A program made the translations under genes and the position numbers. From Actinomycetes bacterium (GTDB taxonomy: Bacteria > Actinomycetota > Acidimicrobiia > Acidimicrobiales > Bog-793): a DNA stretch of 53,469 bases. Positions 19,049-27,817 of the stretch are shown one piece after another (the first letter of the stretch is position 1; every line of letters starts with the position of its first letter). Below the pieces are notes generated by a model. It was not told where the DNA came from. It worked only from the letters and a program-made list of their open reading frames with translations, and made no database searches. The DNA lies in NCBI GenBank assembly GCA_021786195.1, contig JAJYNS010000066.1:1-53469 (forward strand), read 5' to 3'.

Positions 19049-19900
19049 TCAGGCCTCGACGACGAGGCCCTGGAGATCCGGCTGGACCTCGAGGACCCTC
19101 CCGGGAACTCCGGCGCGTTCCATCGCGACCTCGCCGGCCTCGCGGACCTTGGCGGCCTCGCTCCCCGCTCGGCAGATCGCGAGCAGGCTCGGGCCGGCCC
19201 CAGACCAGCAGGCGACGGCTGCGCCGGCCTCCTCCAGCGCCGAGAGCAGCTCCGGCGCCTCGGGGAACAGCGCGGCGCGCGCCGCCTGATGGAGCCGGTC
19301 CTCGCCCGCGGCGCGCTCGAGCAGGGAGGCGTCCGCGAGGCCGGTGAGGAGCAGGGCGAGCCGGCCGAGGTTGGCCACGGCGTCGTCGAAGGGCACCGAC
19401 GCCGGCAGCACGGCGCGAGCCGCCGAGGTCTGAAGCCGCCGGTCGGGCACGAGCAGGACGAAGCGCAACGCCGGGTCGAGCGGCAGCCGCCTGACGACGG
19501 GCGTGCCGCCGACCATCGGCGCGGCGACGAGCCCGCCAAACGCCGAGGCCGCGGCGTTCTCGCCATGCCCGTCGTAGCGGGCGGCGAGCGCGAGCGGGTC
19601 CGCCGAGCCCGCCGCGGCCGCCGCGGCCAGGGCGAGGGCCGCCGACGAGCCGATCCCACGGCCGACGGGGATCGAGGACCGGACGGCGATCTCGAGGCGG
19701 TCGTGACCCCGGACCTCCGCGGCGACGCGGGCCGCGAGGTGGCTCGAGTCCTGCGGCAGGTCCTCCCCCTCGCCCTCGGTGCGCACCGAGAGCCGCGGGG
19801 CGTCGGTGACCTCGACCTCCACGTGGAGGGCGAGGGCGAGGCCGAGGACGTCGAAGCCGGGCCCGAGGTTCGACGTCGAGCCCGGCGCGCGTGCCCGCAC
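19049..19900 (-). CDS. thrB: Homoserine kinase
   Basis: GHMP-family kinase that phosphorylates homoserine for threonine synthesis. The protein is 283 residues. The N-terminal PGSTSNLGPGFDVLGLAL and the ATP-binding PVGRGIGSSAALALA are the defining ThrB motifs. GHGENAAASAFGG and the C-terminal WSGAGPSLLAIC complete the family pattern. It starts with GTG at 19900, 6 bp after the carboxypeptidase stop, so it is probably co-transcribed with that gene. Homoserine dehydrogenase and threonine synthase genes, its usual actinobacterial neighbours, are not in the window. Confidence 0.93.
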   Translation of the reverse strand: MRARAPGSTSNLGPGFDVLGLALALHVEVEVTDAPRLSVRTEGEGEDLPQDSSHLAARVAAEVRGHDRLEIAVRSSIPVGRGIGSSAALALAAAAAAGSADPLALAARYDGHGENAAASAFGGLVAAPMVGGTPVVRRLPLDPALRFVLLVPDRRLQTSAARAVLPASVPFDDAVANLGRLALLLTGLADASLLERAAGEDRLHQAARAALFPEAPELLSALEEAGAAVACWSGAGPSLLAICRAGSEAAKVREAGEVAMERAGVPGRVLEVQPDLQGLVVEA

Positions 19901-19906
19901 CGCCGC

Positions 19907-21265
19907 TCAGCCCGACCCGGCCGCTCGAGCGGTCGCCTGCGCGAAACCCGCAGGGGCCGTCGGGATCGGCAGGGCGGCGACGACGGGGACCGACAGGTCG
20001 AGCCCGCCGCTCGAGCGGACGAGGAGCGTCGCGATCCTCGCGCCCGGCCCCGCTCCCACGGGGATCCCCGCCTCGCTCTCGACGAGGCGGGTCGTGATGA
20101 GCGTGCCCGGCCAGGCAACGAGCGTGGCGGGCATCGAGGGGGCGACGAGGGGCAGCGGCGCCCGGCTCCAGGCGAGCAGCGCCTCGCCGACCCGGCCGTG
20201 GGCAGGGACGATCCGCACTCGCCGCAGCGCCCCCGAGGTCCTTGCGAGCAGCGCCTCGTCGGCCCGGGCCGCGCCGTAGAGGCCGTCGGGCTGGCCGAGG
20301 GCGACGGCGATGACGAGCACGCTCCGCCCGCCCACCTCCCGGTAGGCCGCGGTGACGAGGCAGCCCTGGGCCGCCCCGGTGAACCCTGATTTGACCCCGA
20401 CGATCCCGTCCACGCCGAGGGCAGGGTTGTAGTTCCAGATCGTCCCCGCCACCGGGAAGGGACGGCTCGGGTAGGCGACGATCCTCCGGACGACGGGGTA
20501 GGACATCAGCTGGGCCGCGAGCAGCGCCTGGTCGGCCGCGGTGCTCCGAGACCCGGGGTCGACCCCGCTCGCGTCGGCATAGTGGGTGTGGTCCAGCCCG
20601 AGCGAGCGGGCCTCGGCGTTCATCTTCCGCACGAAGGCCCGCTCGCTGCCGGCGTCCCACTCGGCGAGCAACGTGGCGATGTTGTCTCCGGAGGGGATGA
20701 GCAGGGCCTCGAGCAGCTGGTACTCGCTGAGCACCTCCCCGGCGCGCACCGGCACCGTCGAGTCGCCGATGGAGGAGTCCCTCACCCAGGTCGAGACGTC
20801 GGCGCGAGTGACCCGCACCCTCGGCCCGCCTCGGCCAAGGGCGAGGGGGTGGTCCCTCAGCACGAGGAGGGCGGTCATCATCTTCGTGACGCTGGCGATC
20901 GGCACCTCGCGCTGACGTGGGGAACGTGCGACGAGGCCGGACCCGAGCACGGCGACGGCCCCTTCTCCGGAGCGAGGCCAGGGCAGGGGCGCCTCCGCCG
21001 GCCCGCCCAGGACGGTCCTCCCCTTGACGAGCGAGAGCAGCCGGGGGGCGGGAAGCAGCTCCCGGGGCGAGGTCGTCGACGCGAGGGAGCGCGACGGCGA
21101 GCCTCCGCCGAAGATCGCGTAGCCACCGAGCCCGAGGAGGGCGAGCACCGAGGCGAGCACCAGCCGCCTCCGGCGGAACTGCGCCCGGCGGCGCCTGAGC
21201 AGCGCCTCCCGGTCGGGGGCGACCCGGGGGCCCGCAAGTGGCGCCGGTCGCGGCGCGGCCAACAC
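19907..21265 (-). CDS. D-alanyl-D-alanine carboxypeptidase (S11, PBP5-like)
   Basis: Trims peptidoglycan stem peptides outside the membrane. From the TTG at 21265 the protein has 452 residues. A basic N-terminus (RRRRAQFRRRR) precedes one hydrophobic segment at about residues 36-53 (LVLASVLALLGLGGYAIF), best read as a signal anchor. The three penicillin-binding motifs are SVTK (IASVTKMM), SGDN and KSG (GVKSGFTG). A roughly 100-residue C-terminal region, poorer in known motifs, follows the catalytic core. No ATG or GTG is suitably placed, and an AGG lies close before the TTG. It is downstream of ftsK by 23 bp, so it is likely in one operon with ftsK and thrB. Confidence 0.87.
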   Translation of the reverse strand: MLAAPRPAPLAGPRVAPDREALLRRRRAQFRRRRLVLASVLALLGLGGYAIFGGGSPSRSLASTTSPRELLPAPRLLSLVKGRTVLGGPAEAPLPWPRSGEGAVAVLGSGLVARSPRQREVPIASVTKMMTALLVLRDHPLALGRGGPRVRVTRADVSTWVRDSSIGDSTVPVRAGEVLSEYQLLEALLIPSGDNIATLLAEWDAGSERAFVRKMNAEARSLGLDHTHYADASGVDPGSRSTAADQALLAAQLMSYPVVRRIVAYPSRPFPVAGTIWNYNPALGVDGIVGVKSGFTGAAQGCLVTAAYREVGGRSVLVIAVALGQPDGLYGAARADEALLARTSGALRRVRIVPAHGRVGEALLAWSRAPLPLVAPSMPATLVAWPGTLITTRLVESEAGIPVGAGPGARIATLLVRSSGGLDLSVPVVAALPIPTAPAGFAQATARAAGSG

Positions 21266-21288
21266 CTGGTGCCCCCGCGCTCTTGGGC

Positions 21289-24156
21289 TCAGCCGGCCTC
21301 GTCGAGCTCGTCGGGCGTCATCAGGACCGCCCGCGCCTTCGAGCCCTCCGAAGGTCCCACGACGCCGCGGCGCTCGAGGAGGTCCATCAGCCGCCCGGCG
21401 CGGGCGAAGCCGACCCGGAGCTTGCGCTGCAGCATGGAGGTCGAGCCTAGCTGCGAGCGGACGACGAGCTCCATGGCCTGGTGGAGCAGGTCGTCGTCGT
21501 CCTCGCCGCCGCCCGAGGCGCGCTCGCCCGGCTCGTCCTCACCGACGACGCCCTCGAGGTAGGCGGGGGCGGACAGCCTGCGCCAGTGCGCGACGACCGA
21601 GCGCACCTCGTCCTCGCTGACCCAGGGTCCCTGGACGCGGCGGGCGACGCTCGAGGATGCCGTCAGGAGGAGGAGGTCGCCCCGGCCGACGAGGCGCTCG
21701 GCCCCTGGCTGGTCGAGGATGACCCGGGAGTCGGCGATCGAGGAGACCGAGAAGGCCAGCCGGGAAGGGATGTTCGCCTTGATGAGCCCCGTGATGACGT
21801 CGACCGACGGGCGCTGGGTCGCGATCACGAGGTGGATGCCGACCGCACGGGCCATCTGCGCGATCCGGCAGATCGACTCTTCGACGTCGCGGGCCGCCAC
21901 CATCATCAGGTCGTTCAGCTCGTCGATCACGACGACGACGTAGGGCAGGCGCTCGAAACGGACCGGCGGGGGCTCCGAGAACCCCTCGGCGGAGGCGCCC
22001 TGCTCGCCCGCCTCCCCGGCACCCGCCGCCTCCTCGAGCGGGGCGGCATCAGCTCCTTCCTGCGCGGCGGCGCCCCCCGCGGCGGCGCCGGGGGCGGCCC
22101 CTCCGAGGGCGAGGCCCGCCCCGGAGACGGCCGCCATCGCCGTCCCTGGCACGGCGCCCGCCCTGGAGCCCAGCGCGAAGCCGGGGTCGAACGGCCCGGC
22201 GGAGAAGTCCCCGCGGTCGACCGCGGCGTTGTAGCCGGTGATGTCGCGCATGCCGACCTCGGCGAGCAGGTCGTAGCGGCGCTCCATCTCCGTCACCGCC
22301 CACCTGAGGGCGTTCGCGGCGCGCTTGGGGTTGACGACGACCTGGGTCAGCAGGTGCGGCAGTCCGTTGTAGTGCCCGAGCTCGACCCGCTTCGGGTCGA
22401 CGAGGATCAGGCGGACCTCGTCGGGGGTGGAGCGCATGAGCAGGGAGGTGATGATCGAGTTGATGCAGGAGGACTTGCCGGCGCCCGTCGCGCCCGCGAT
22501 GAGGAGGTGCGGCATCTCGGCGAGGTTCGCCATCACGGCCCGACCGGCGACGTCCCGCCCGAGCGCGACCTCCAGCGGATGGCCGGCTCGGCGCGCCTCG
22601 GGCGAGGCGAGCACATCGCCCAGCGTCACGAGCTGGCGGTCGACGTTGGGCACCTCGACCCCGATCGCCGACCGGCCGGGGATCGGTGCGAGGATGCGGA
22701 CGTCGGGCGAGGCCATCGCGTACGCGATGTCCCGGGCGAGGCTCGTCACCCGCGCGACCTTGACGCCGGCGCCGAGCTCGAGCTCGAAGCGGGTCACCGT
22801 GGGCCCGACGGTGAACCCGACGAGATGGGTCTCGACGCCGTGCGAAGCGAGCGCCCGCTCGAGGACCCGGCCGCGCTCCTCGACGGCGACCCGGTCGAGG
22901 CCCCGCTGCTCGCCCCGGCGCAGCAGCCTTGCAGCCGGGAGCTTCCAGGGCCCCGGCGGGCGCACGATGCCGAGGCCGAGCTGCTCGCCCCCGCCCGCCG
23001 GCCCGGAGCGCGCCGCGACGCCGGCACCGGGCCGAGCGCCGGCGCCCTCGGCCTCCCCTGCGCCCGCTGTCGAGTGCCCGGGGAGCTGGGCGGCCGAGCC
23101 CTCGTCGGCTGCGACGGCGCCGGTCAGCTCCACGACGTCGCCCGCCACCGAGAGGTCCTCGGCACCTGCCCCCTCTCCGGCCGGCTCGGCGTCGCTGTGC
23201 CCGGCGCCGGCCACAGGGAGCCTGGCAAGGGCGTCCCCGCCGCCCCGGGTCCCGCCAGGCGCGCTCGTCGAGGCCTTGGCCCGGGCGCCGTCGTAGCTCT
23301 CGCCGGTCGGCACTCCCGGGGTGCCGAGCGCCCCGGCAGAAGCGGCTCGCCCCTCCCGGCCGATCGACCATGGCCCGCCGGCCGGCCAGGCCGCGTCCCC
23401 GGCACCGACAGCCGTCCCCGGCTCAGCAGGGGCTCGGGGCACGGCGAGGTGCCAGGACACGACTGCGGCCGCCCGAAGCGCACGCCCGATCCCGCCGAGC
23501 GCGGCTCGCACGGGCAGCCCCGTCGTCCCGCAGGCGGCGACGAAGGCGACCGCGAGGAGGAGGATCGTCGCCCCGGCCGAACCGACCAGGGCGTGCAGCC
23601 CGCCGCCGACTCCGGCTCCGACCGCGCCGCCCGAGCCGCCGAGGCGGCTCGCGGGGGCGTCGAGCCGAGGAAGCCCCGACCACAGGTCGGCCAGCCCGGC
23701 CGAGCAGATCGTCGTGAGCGCCAGCGAGCCGACGGCGCCGAGGGCCCCACGGCGGTGACGGCCAGCGATCAGCGAGGCGCCGGCGGCGGCGAGGCCGAGC
23801 GGGACGACGTCGAGCCCCCATCCGAAGGCCGCGGCACCGTAGCGGAACACGCCCCGCCCGACGAGGCCGAGCAGGCCGGCGTGGACGGCGAGGCCCGACA
23901 GCACGCCGAGCGTCAGGAGCAGCCACCCCCACAGGTCGTCGGGCTGGCGGGCGACGAAGGCGACGAAGCGCTCGCCGGCGCCCCGCTTCGCCGGGGCTCG
24001 GCCTCGTGCCGCTCGGCCGGGGCTCGGGTTGCGCGCCGCTCGCCTCGGCGAGGCCGTGGAGGGGCGCCTCCCCGACCCGGAGGTGGCCCGAGCCGCCGCG
24101 GGGCGTCGGCCCGCCGGGCGCCTCGTCCTCGAGTGCGCACCTTTCACAACCGCCAC
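21289..24156 (-). CDS. ftsK: DNA translocase FtsK/SpoIIIE
   Basis: Septum-located ATPase that pumps chromosomal DNA during division. The protein is 955 residues. The N-terminus is basic and Arg/Ala-rich. A membrane region follows at about residues 75-230, then a long Ala/Gly/Glu-rich linker to about 400 and the motor domain, with Walker A GATGAGKSS (Lys561) and Walker B VVVVIDELND near 740-746. The C-terminal gamma winged helix (RSQLGSTSMLQRKLRVGFARAGRLMD) reads DNA polarity. Two oddities: about 85 Ala/Gly-rich residues (about 648-732) are inserted ahead of the Walker B strand, and the usual DELAD reads DELND. The start is GTG 24156; a GTG three codons later is possible. Confidence 0.95.
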   Translation of the reverse strand: MAVVKGAHSRTRRPAGRRPAAARATSGSGRRPSTASPRRAARNPSPGRAARGRAPAKRGAGERFVAFVARQPDDLWGWLLLTLGVLSGLAVHAGLLGLVGRGVFRYGAAAFGWGLDVVPLGLAAAGASLIAGRHRRGALGAVGSLALTTICSAGLADLWSGLPRLDAPASRLGGSGGAVGAGVGGGLHALVGSAGATILLLAVAFVAACGTTGLPVRAALGGIGRALRAAAVVSWHLAVPRAPAEPGTAVGAGDAAWPAGGPWSIGREGRAASAGALGTPGVPTGESYDGARAKASTSAPGGTRGGGDALARLPVAGAGHSDAEPAGEGAGAEDLSVAGDVVELTGAVAADEGSAAQLPGHSTAGAGEAEGAGARPGAGVAARSGPAGGGEQLGLGIVRPPGPWKLPAARLLRRGEQRGLDRVAVEERGRVLERALASHGVETHLVGFTVGPTVTRFELELGAGVKVARVTSLARDIAYAMASPDVRILAPIPGRSAIGVEVPNVDRQLVTLGDVLASPEARRAGHPLEVALGRDVAGRAVMANLAEMPHLLIAGATGAGKSSCINSIITSLLMRSTPDEVRLILVDPKRVELGHYNGLPHLLTQVVVNPKRAANALRWAVTEMERRYDLLAEVGMRDITGYNAAVDRGDFSAGPFDPGFALGSRAGAVPGTAMAAVSGAGLALGGAAPGAAAGGAAAQEGADAAPLEEAAGAGEAGEQGASAEGFSEPPPVRFERLPYVVVVIDELNDLMMVAARDVEESICRIAQMARAVGIHLVIATQRPSVDVITGLIKANIPSRLAFSVSSIADSRVILDQPGAERLVGRGDLLLLTASSSVARRVQGPWVSEDEVRSVVAHWRRLSAPAYLEGVVGEDEPGERASGGGEDDDDLLHQAMELVVRSQLGSTSMLQRKLRVGFARAGRLMDLLERRGVVGPSEGSKARAVLMTPDELDEAG

Positions 24157-24171
24157 AGTGTCAACAACGCT

Positions 24172-24189
24172 AACACCCGCAACACCCGC
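24172..24189. repeat. Adjacent 9-bp direct repeats upstream of ftsK
   Basis: AACACCCGC occurs twice back to back at 24172-24180 and 24181-24189, in the 96-bp gap between rhaB and ftsK, about 15 bp before the ftsK start. The patch is less GC-rich than its surroundings. No promoter of good quality is recognised here. Confidence 0.4.
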
Positions 24190-24252
24190 CGCAGGGGGAG
24201 GACGCGACGAGGGGCGCCCCAGGCGTCCGGGGAGGAGGCGCCGGCGTCCGCT

Positions 24253-25746
24253 TCATCCGTGGCCCTCGGCGACGATCCCGGCAAGCCGGCGCGCGGCCCG
24301 CTCAGCCCGCTCGCGGCGTCCGGGCTCCGGGGCGACCACCTCGGGCGGGAAGGAGGCCTCGACGACCGCCCGGCCCTCGGGCGTGCCTGCGAGCTCGCCC
24401 GCCGCCTCCAGCTGGACCATCAGGTTCCCGATCGCCGACGACTCGACGGGTCCGGCGAGCACGGTGCGCCCCGTCGCTGCGGCGAGCGCCTCTCGGAAAA
24501 GGCGGTTCGCCGCCCCCCCGCCGACCAGGTGCACCCTGTCCACGCTGCGGCCGGCCAGGGCGCAGGCCTCCTCGAGCGCGGCTGCCGCGGCGAGCGCCAT
24601 GGAGTCCAGGACCGCCCGGACGAGCTCCGCTTCGCTCGACGGCGGGCGCTCACCGGTCCGCTCGCACTGGGCCCGGATGCGACCTGCCATCGGGCCCGGC
24701 CGGGCGAGCTCGGGGTCGCCGGTGTCGATCACCGTCGAGAAGTCCGGGAACTCGGCGGCCTTTTCGAACAGCGCGGGCAGGGACAGGCGCCGGCCCTCTC
24801 TCGCCCAGGCCCGCTCGCACTCCTGCAGCATCCAAAAGCCCATGACGTTCTTCAGGAACCGGGTCCGGCGGCCGTGGCCGAGCTCGTTCGAGAAGTTCGC
24901 CCGCCAGCTGGCGTCGGTGATCACCGGCGCAGGGAGCTCGAGCCCGACGAGGCACCAGGTCCCGCTCACCACGTACGCAAGGTCCTCCCCTCGGGCCGGA
25001 GCGGCGAGCACCGCCGACGCGGTGTCGTGCGAGGCGACGGCGACCACCCGGGTGCCCGCTGCGAGCCCGACCTCCTGCGCCACCTGCTCGAGCAGCGTCC
25101 CGTAGGGCTCACCCGGCTCGATGGGCGGGGCGAGGAGCTCTTGGCGCAGCTCGAGCTTCTCGAACAGCTCGTCGACGAAGTGCCCGGAGCGCACGTCCAT
25201 CAGCTGGGTCGTCGACGCGTTCGTCAGCTCGCATCGGCGTTCGCCGGTCAGGAAGTACGCGAGGAGGTCCGGCACGAGGAGCATCTCGGAGGCGGCGCCG
25301 TACGCGGGCGAGTCCCGCTCCGCGAGGAGCTGGCAGATCGTGTTGAGCTCGAGCTCCTGGATCCCGGTGGCCTCGTAGAGCGACCGCAGGCCGACGAGGT
25401 CGTCGAGCTCCTGCAGCCGGCCCGAGGTGCGGGCGTCCCGGTAGTGGTAGGGCTCGCCGAGCAGCCGCCCCCTCGAGTCGATGAGCCCGTAGTCGACCGC
25501 CCAGCTGTCGACGCCGATGGAGACCGGCCGGCCTCCCGTGCGCCGGGCGAGCGTGGCGAGCCCCTGCAGCATCGCGTCGTAGAGGCCGCCGATGTCCCAG
25601 TGCAGCCCGTCAGGGAGCCGCAGCGGGCGGTTCGAGACCCGCGCGAGCTCCTCGATCTCGAGCCTCCCCCCCTCCAGCCTCCCCGCGACCAGCCGGGCGC
25701 TCGAGGCGCCGAGGTCGAGGGCGGCGTAGCGGGCGGGACCGCTCAC
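24253..25746 (-). CDS. rhaB: Rhamnulokinase
   Basis: FGGY-family kinase that converts L-rhamnulose to L-rhamnulose 1-phosphate. The protein is 497 residues. The N-terminal ALDLGASSARLVAGRL is the phosphate-binding motif of rhamnulokinases, with SIGVDSWAVDYGLID, ASHDTASAVLAAP, YVVSGTWCLVGLE and HLVGGGAANRLF also typical. It is the last gene of the rhamnose operon. The GTG at 25746 overlaps by 4 bp (GTGA) the end of a tiny 10-codon frame (25743-25775, MSRPAPALQR), which itself overlaps the stop of the preceding gene (ATGA). This arrangement could hand ribosomes from one gene to the next. Confidence 0.94.
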   Translation of the reverse strand: MSGPARYAALDLGASSARLVAGRLEGGRLEIEELARVSNRPLRLPDGLHWDIGGLYDAMLQGLATLARRTGGRPVSIGVDSWAVDYGLIDSRGRLLGEPYHYRDARTSGRLQELDDLVGLRSLYEATGIQELELNTICQLLAERDSPAYGAASEMLLVPDLLAYFLTGERRCELTNASTTQLMDVRSGHFVDELFEKLELRQELLAPPIEPGEPYGTLLEQVAQEVGLAAGTRVVAVASHDTASAVLAAPARGEDLAYVVSGTWCLVGLELPAPVITDASWRANFSNELGHGRRTRFLKNVMGFWMLQECERAWAREGRRLSLPALFEKAAEFPDFSTVIDTGDPELARPGPMAGRIRAQCERTGERPPSSEAELVRAVLDSMALAAAAALEEACALAGRSVDRVHLVGGGAANRLFREALAAATGRTVLAGPVESSAIGNLMVQLEAAGELAGTPEGRAVVEASFPPEVVAPEPGRRERAERAARRLAGIVAEGHG

Positions 25747-25771
25747 CTCTGCAGGGCCGGTGCCGGACGGC

Positions 25772-27814
25772 TCATCGCAGGAACGCCGCCGCGACGCCGG
25801 AGTCGACGGGGACCAACAGCCCCGTCGTGCGGGAGAGCTCGCCGGTCGCGAGCAGGAAGATCGCGGCGGCCACGTGCTCGGGGAGCACCTCCCGCCTGAG
25901 CAGGGTCCGAGAGGCGTAGTACTCGCCGAGCTTCTCCTCCGCAACGCCGTAGAGCGCGGCCCGCTCGGCGCCCCAGCCCCCGGCGAAGATCCCCGATCCC
26001 TGGACCACCCCGTCGGGGTTGACGCCGTTCACCCGGATCTGGTGCTCACCCAGCTCCGCCGCGAGCAGGCGCACCTGATGGGCCTGGTCCGCCTTCGCCG
26101 CGCCGTAGGCGACGTTGCTCGGCCCGGCGAAGACCGCGTTCTTGCTCACGACGTAGACGATGTCGCCACCCATCTGCTGGTCGATCATGACCCGGGCGGC
26201 CTCGCGGGAGACGAGGAAGGAGCCTTCCGCCATCACGGCGTGCTGGCGCCGCCAGTCCTCGACGGTCGTCTCGACCAGGGGCTTGGAGATCGACAGCCCG
26301 GCGTTGTTCACGACGAGGTCGACCCCGCCGAAGGCCAGGACCGCCTCGGCCAGTACCTCGGCCACGCGCGCTTCTGAGCTCACGTCGAGCGCGCAGGCGA
26401 TGGCCGCGTCCCGTCCTCCGATCTCCTTCGCGACCGCATCGGCACGCGGGCCGTCGATGTCGGCGACGACCACGCAGGCGCCCTCCTTGGCGAGCCGGCG
26501 CGCCGTGGCGGCGCCGATGCCCGAGCCGCCGCCGGTCACGAGGGCGATCCGAGTCGAGAGCGGCCTCGCCGGCGGCATGCGGCGAAGCTTCTGCTCCTCG
26601 AGCTCCCAGTACTCGATGCGGAACTTCTCCGCCTCGGGGATCGGCTCGTAGCTCGACAGCGCCTCTGCGCCCCGCATCACGTTGATGGCATTCAGGTAGA
26701 ACTCGCCGGCCACCCGAGCCGTCTGCTTGTCCCGGCCAAAGCTGAACATCCCGACGCCCGGCACGAGGACGATCGCCGGGTCGGCCCCGCGCATCGGCGG
26801 GGAGCCGGGCGTCGCGTGCCGCTGGTAGTAGGCGCGGTACTCCTCGCGGTAGGCGGCGTGCAGCGCTCTCAGGCGCTCGACCACCTCCTCGAGCGGCGCG
26901 CCGGCCGGGACGTCGACGACGAGAGGCCGCACCTTCGTGCGCAGGAAGTGGTCCGGGCACGACGTGCCCTTCGCCGCGAGCTCGGGGTGACGTGCTCGGG
27001 CGAGGAAGTCGAGCACGACCTCGCTGTCGTCGAAGTGGCCGAGCTGGCGGACGTCGGTGCTCACGAGGCCGCGGATCACCGGGAACAGCGCCGCCGCTCG
27101 CCGGCGCCGGTCCTGCTCGGGGAGGGGCTCGAAGCCGGGGAGCCTCGCCCCGAAGGGGTCGGGACGGCCGTGCTCGTCGATGTAGGCCTGGGCCGTGCGG
27201 ATGATCTCGAGCGAGCGGGCCTCGCACTCCTCGCTCGTCGCACCCCAGGCCGTGATGCCGTGGCCGCCCAGGATGACGCCGATCGCCTCGGGACGGGCCG
27301 CGGCGACCTCGGCGATGTCGAGGCCGAGCTGGAAACCGGGACGGCGCCAGGGCACCCAGGCGACTCGCTCGCCGAAGCAGCGGCGCGTCAGCTCCTCGCC
27401 GTCGCGGGCCGTCGCGATGGCGATGCCCGCGTCGGGATGGAGGTGGTCGACGTGCCTCGCGTCGACGAGCGCGTGCATCGCCGTGTCGATCGAGGGCGCG
27501 GCGCCGCCGCGGCCGTGCAGGCAGAACTCGAAGGCCGTCACCATCTCGTCCTCGTGCTCCGGACCCCGGTAGACGCCGACGAGCGAGCGGAGCCGGTCGA
27601 GACGCAGCACGGCGAGACCGGCCTCGGTGAGCGTGCCGAGGTCGCCGCCGGAGCCCTTCACCCACAGCAGCTCGGTCGGGGCGCCGGTCACCGGGTCGTC
27701 GCCCAGGCCCTTCACCGACGTATTGCCGCCCGCGTAGTTCGTGTTCGCGGGGTCGCTGCCGAGCCGATGGGAACGCTCGAGCAGCTCTGCGACCGCGACC
27801 GGCGCCCTCCCCAC
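25772..27814 (-). CDS. rhaE: Bifunctional rhamnulose-1-phosphate aldolase/lactaldehyde dehydrogenase (RhaE type)
   Basis: Two-domain enzyme of 680 residues. The N-terminal class II aldolase/adducin-like domain (about 1-410) would cleave rhamnulose 1-phosphate to dihydroxyacetone phosphate and L-lactaldehyde. It has NYAGGNTSVKG, HLHPDAGIAIA and LGGHGITAWG with the expected zinc-type histidines. The C-terminal short-chain dehydrogenase domain (about 430-680) has the nucleotide motif TGGGSGIG, NNAGLS and a YGAAK active site, and is thought to oxidise lactaldehyde. This architecture is known from Bacillus YuxG and from actinobacterial and Chloroflexi rhamnose loci. The GTG at 27814 follows GGGGAGG at 7-nt spacing and lies 3 bp after rhaI. 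Confidence 0.92.
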   Translation of the reverse strand: MGRAPVAVAELLERSHRLGSDPANTNYAGGNTSVKGLGDDPVTGAPTELLWVKGSGGDLGTLTEAGLAVLRLDRLRSLVGVYRGPEHEDEMVTAFEFCLHGRGGAAPSIDTAMHALVDARHVDHLHPDAGIAIATARDGEELTRRCFGERVAWVPWRRPGFQLGLDIAEVAAARPEAIGVILGGHGITAWGATSEECEARSLEIIRTAQAYIDEHGRPDPFGARLPGFEPLPEQDRRRRAAALFPVIRGLVSTDVRQLGHFDDSEVVLDFLARARHPELAAKGTSCPDHFLRTKVRPLVVDVPAGAPLEEVVERLRALHAAYREEYRAYYQRHATPGSPPMRGADPAIVLVPGVGMFSFGRDKQTARVAGEFYLNAINVMRGAEALSSYEPIPEAEKFRIEYWELEEQKLRRMPPARPLSTRIALVTGGGSGIGAATARRLAKEGACVVVADIDGPRADAVAKEIGGRDAAIACALDVSSEARVAEVLAEAVLAFGGVDLVVNNAGLSISKPLVETTVEDWRRQHAVMAEGSFLVSREAARVMIDQQMGGDIVYVVSKNAVFAGPSNVAYGAAKADQAHQVRLLAAELGEHQIRVNGVNPDGVVQGSGIFAGGWGAERAALYGVAEEKLGEYYASRTLLRREVLPEHVAAAIFLLATGELSRTTGLLVPVDSGVAAAFLR

Positions 27815-27817
27815 CGC

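Noticed and set aside
24130-24164. TTGACA (minus strand, 24159-24164) as the -35 of an ftsK promoter
   Set aside because: The sequence 17 bp downstream has no -10 resemblance and would lie inside the coding region after the chosen start, leaving no usable start codon.
21481-25899. A 1472-codon open frame on the plus strand antisense to ftsK and rhaB
   Set aside because: Its translation is low-complexity and rich in Arg, Gly, Asp and Ala with no known domain. The opposite strand has complete conserved proteins. Long antisense frames are expected at this GC content. The same applies to 100-1443 (-), 35394-37532 (+), 40757-43024 (+) and 46594-48903 (+).
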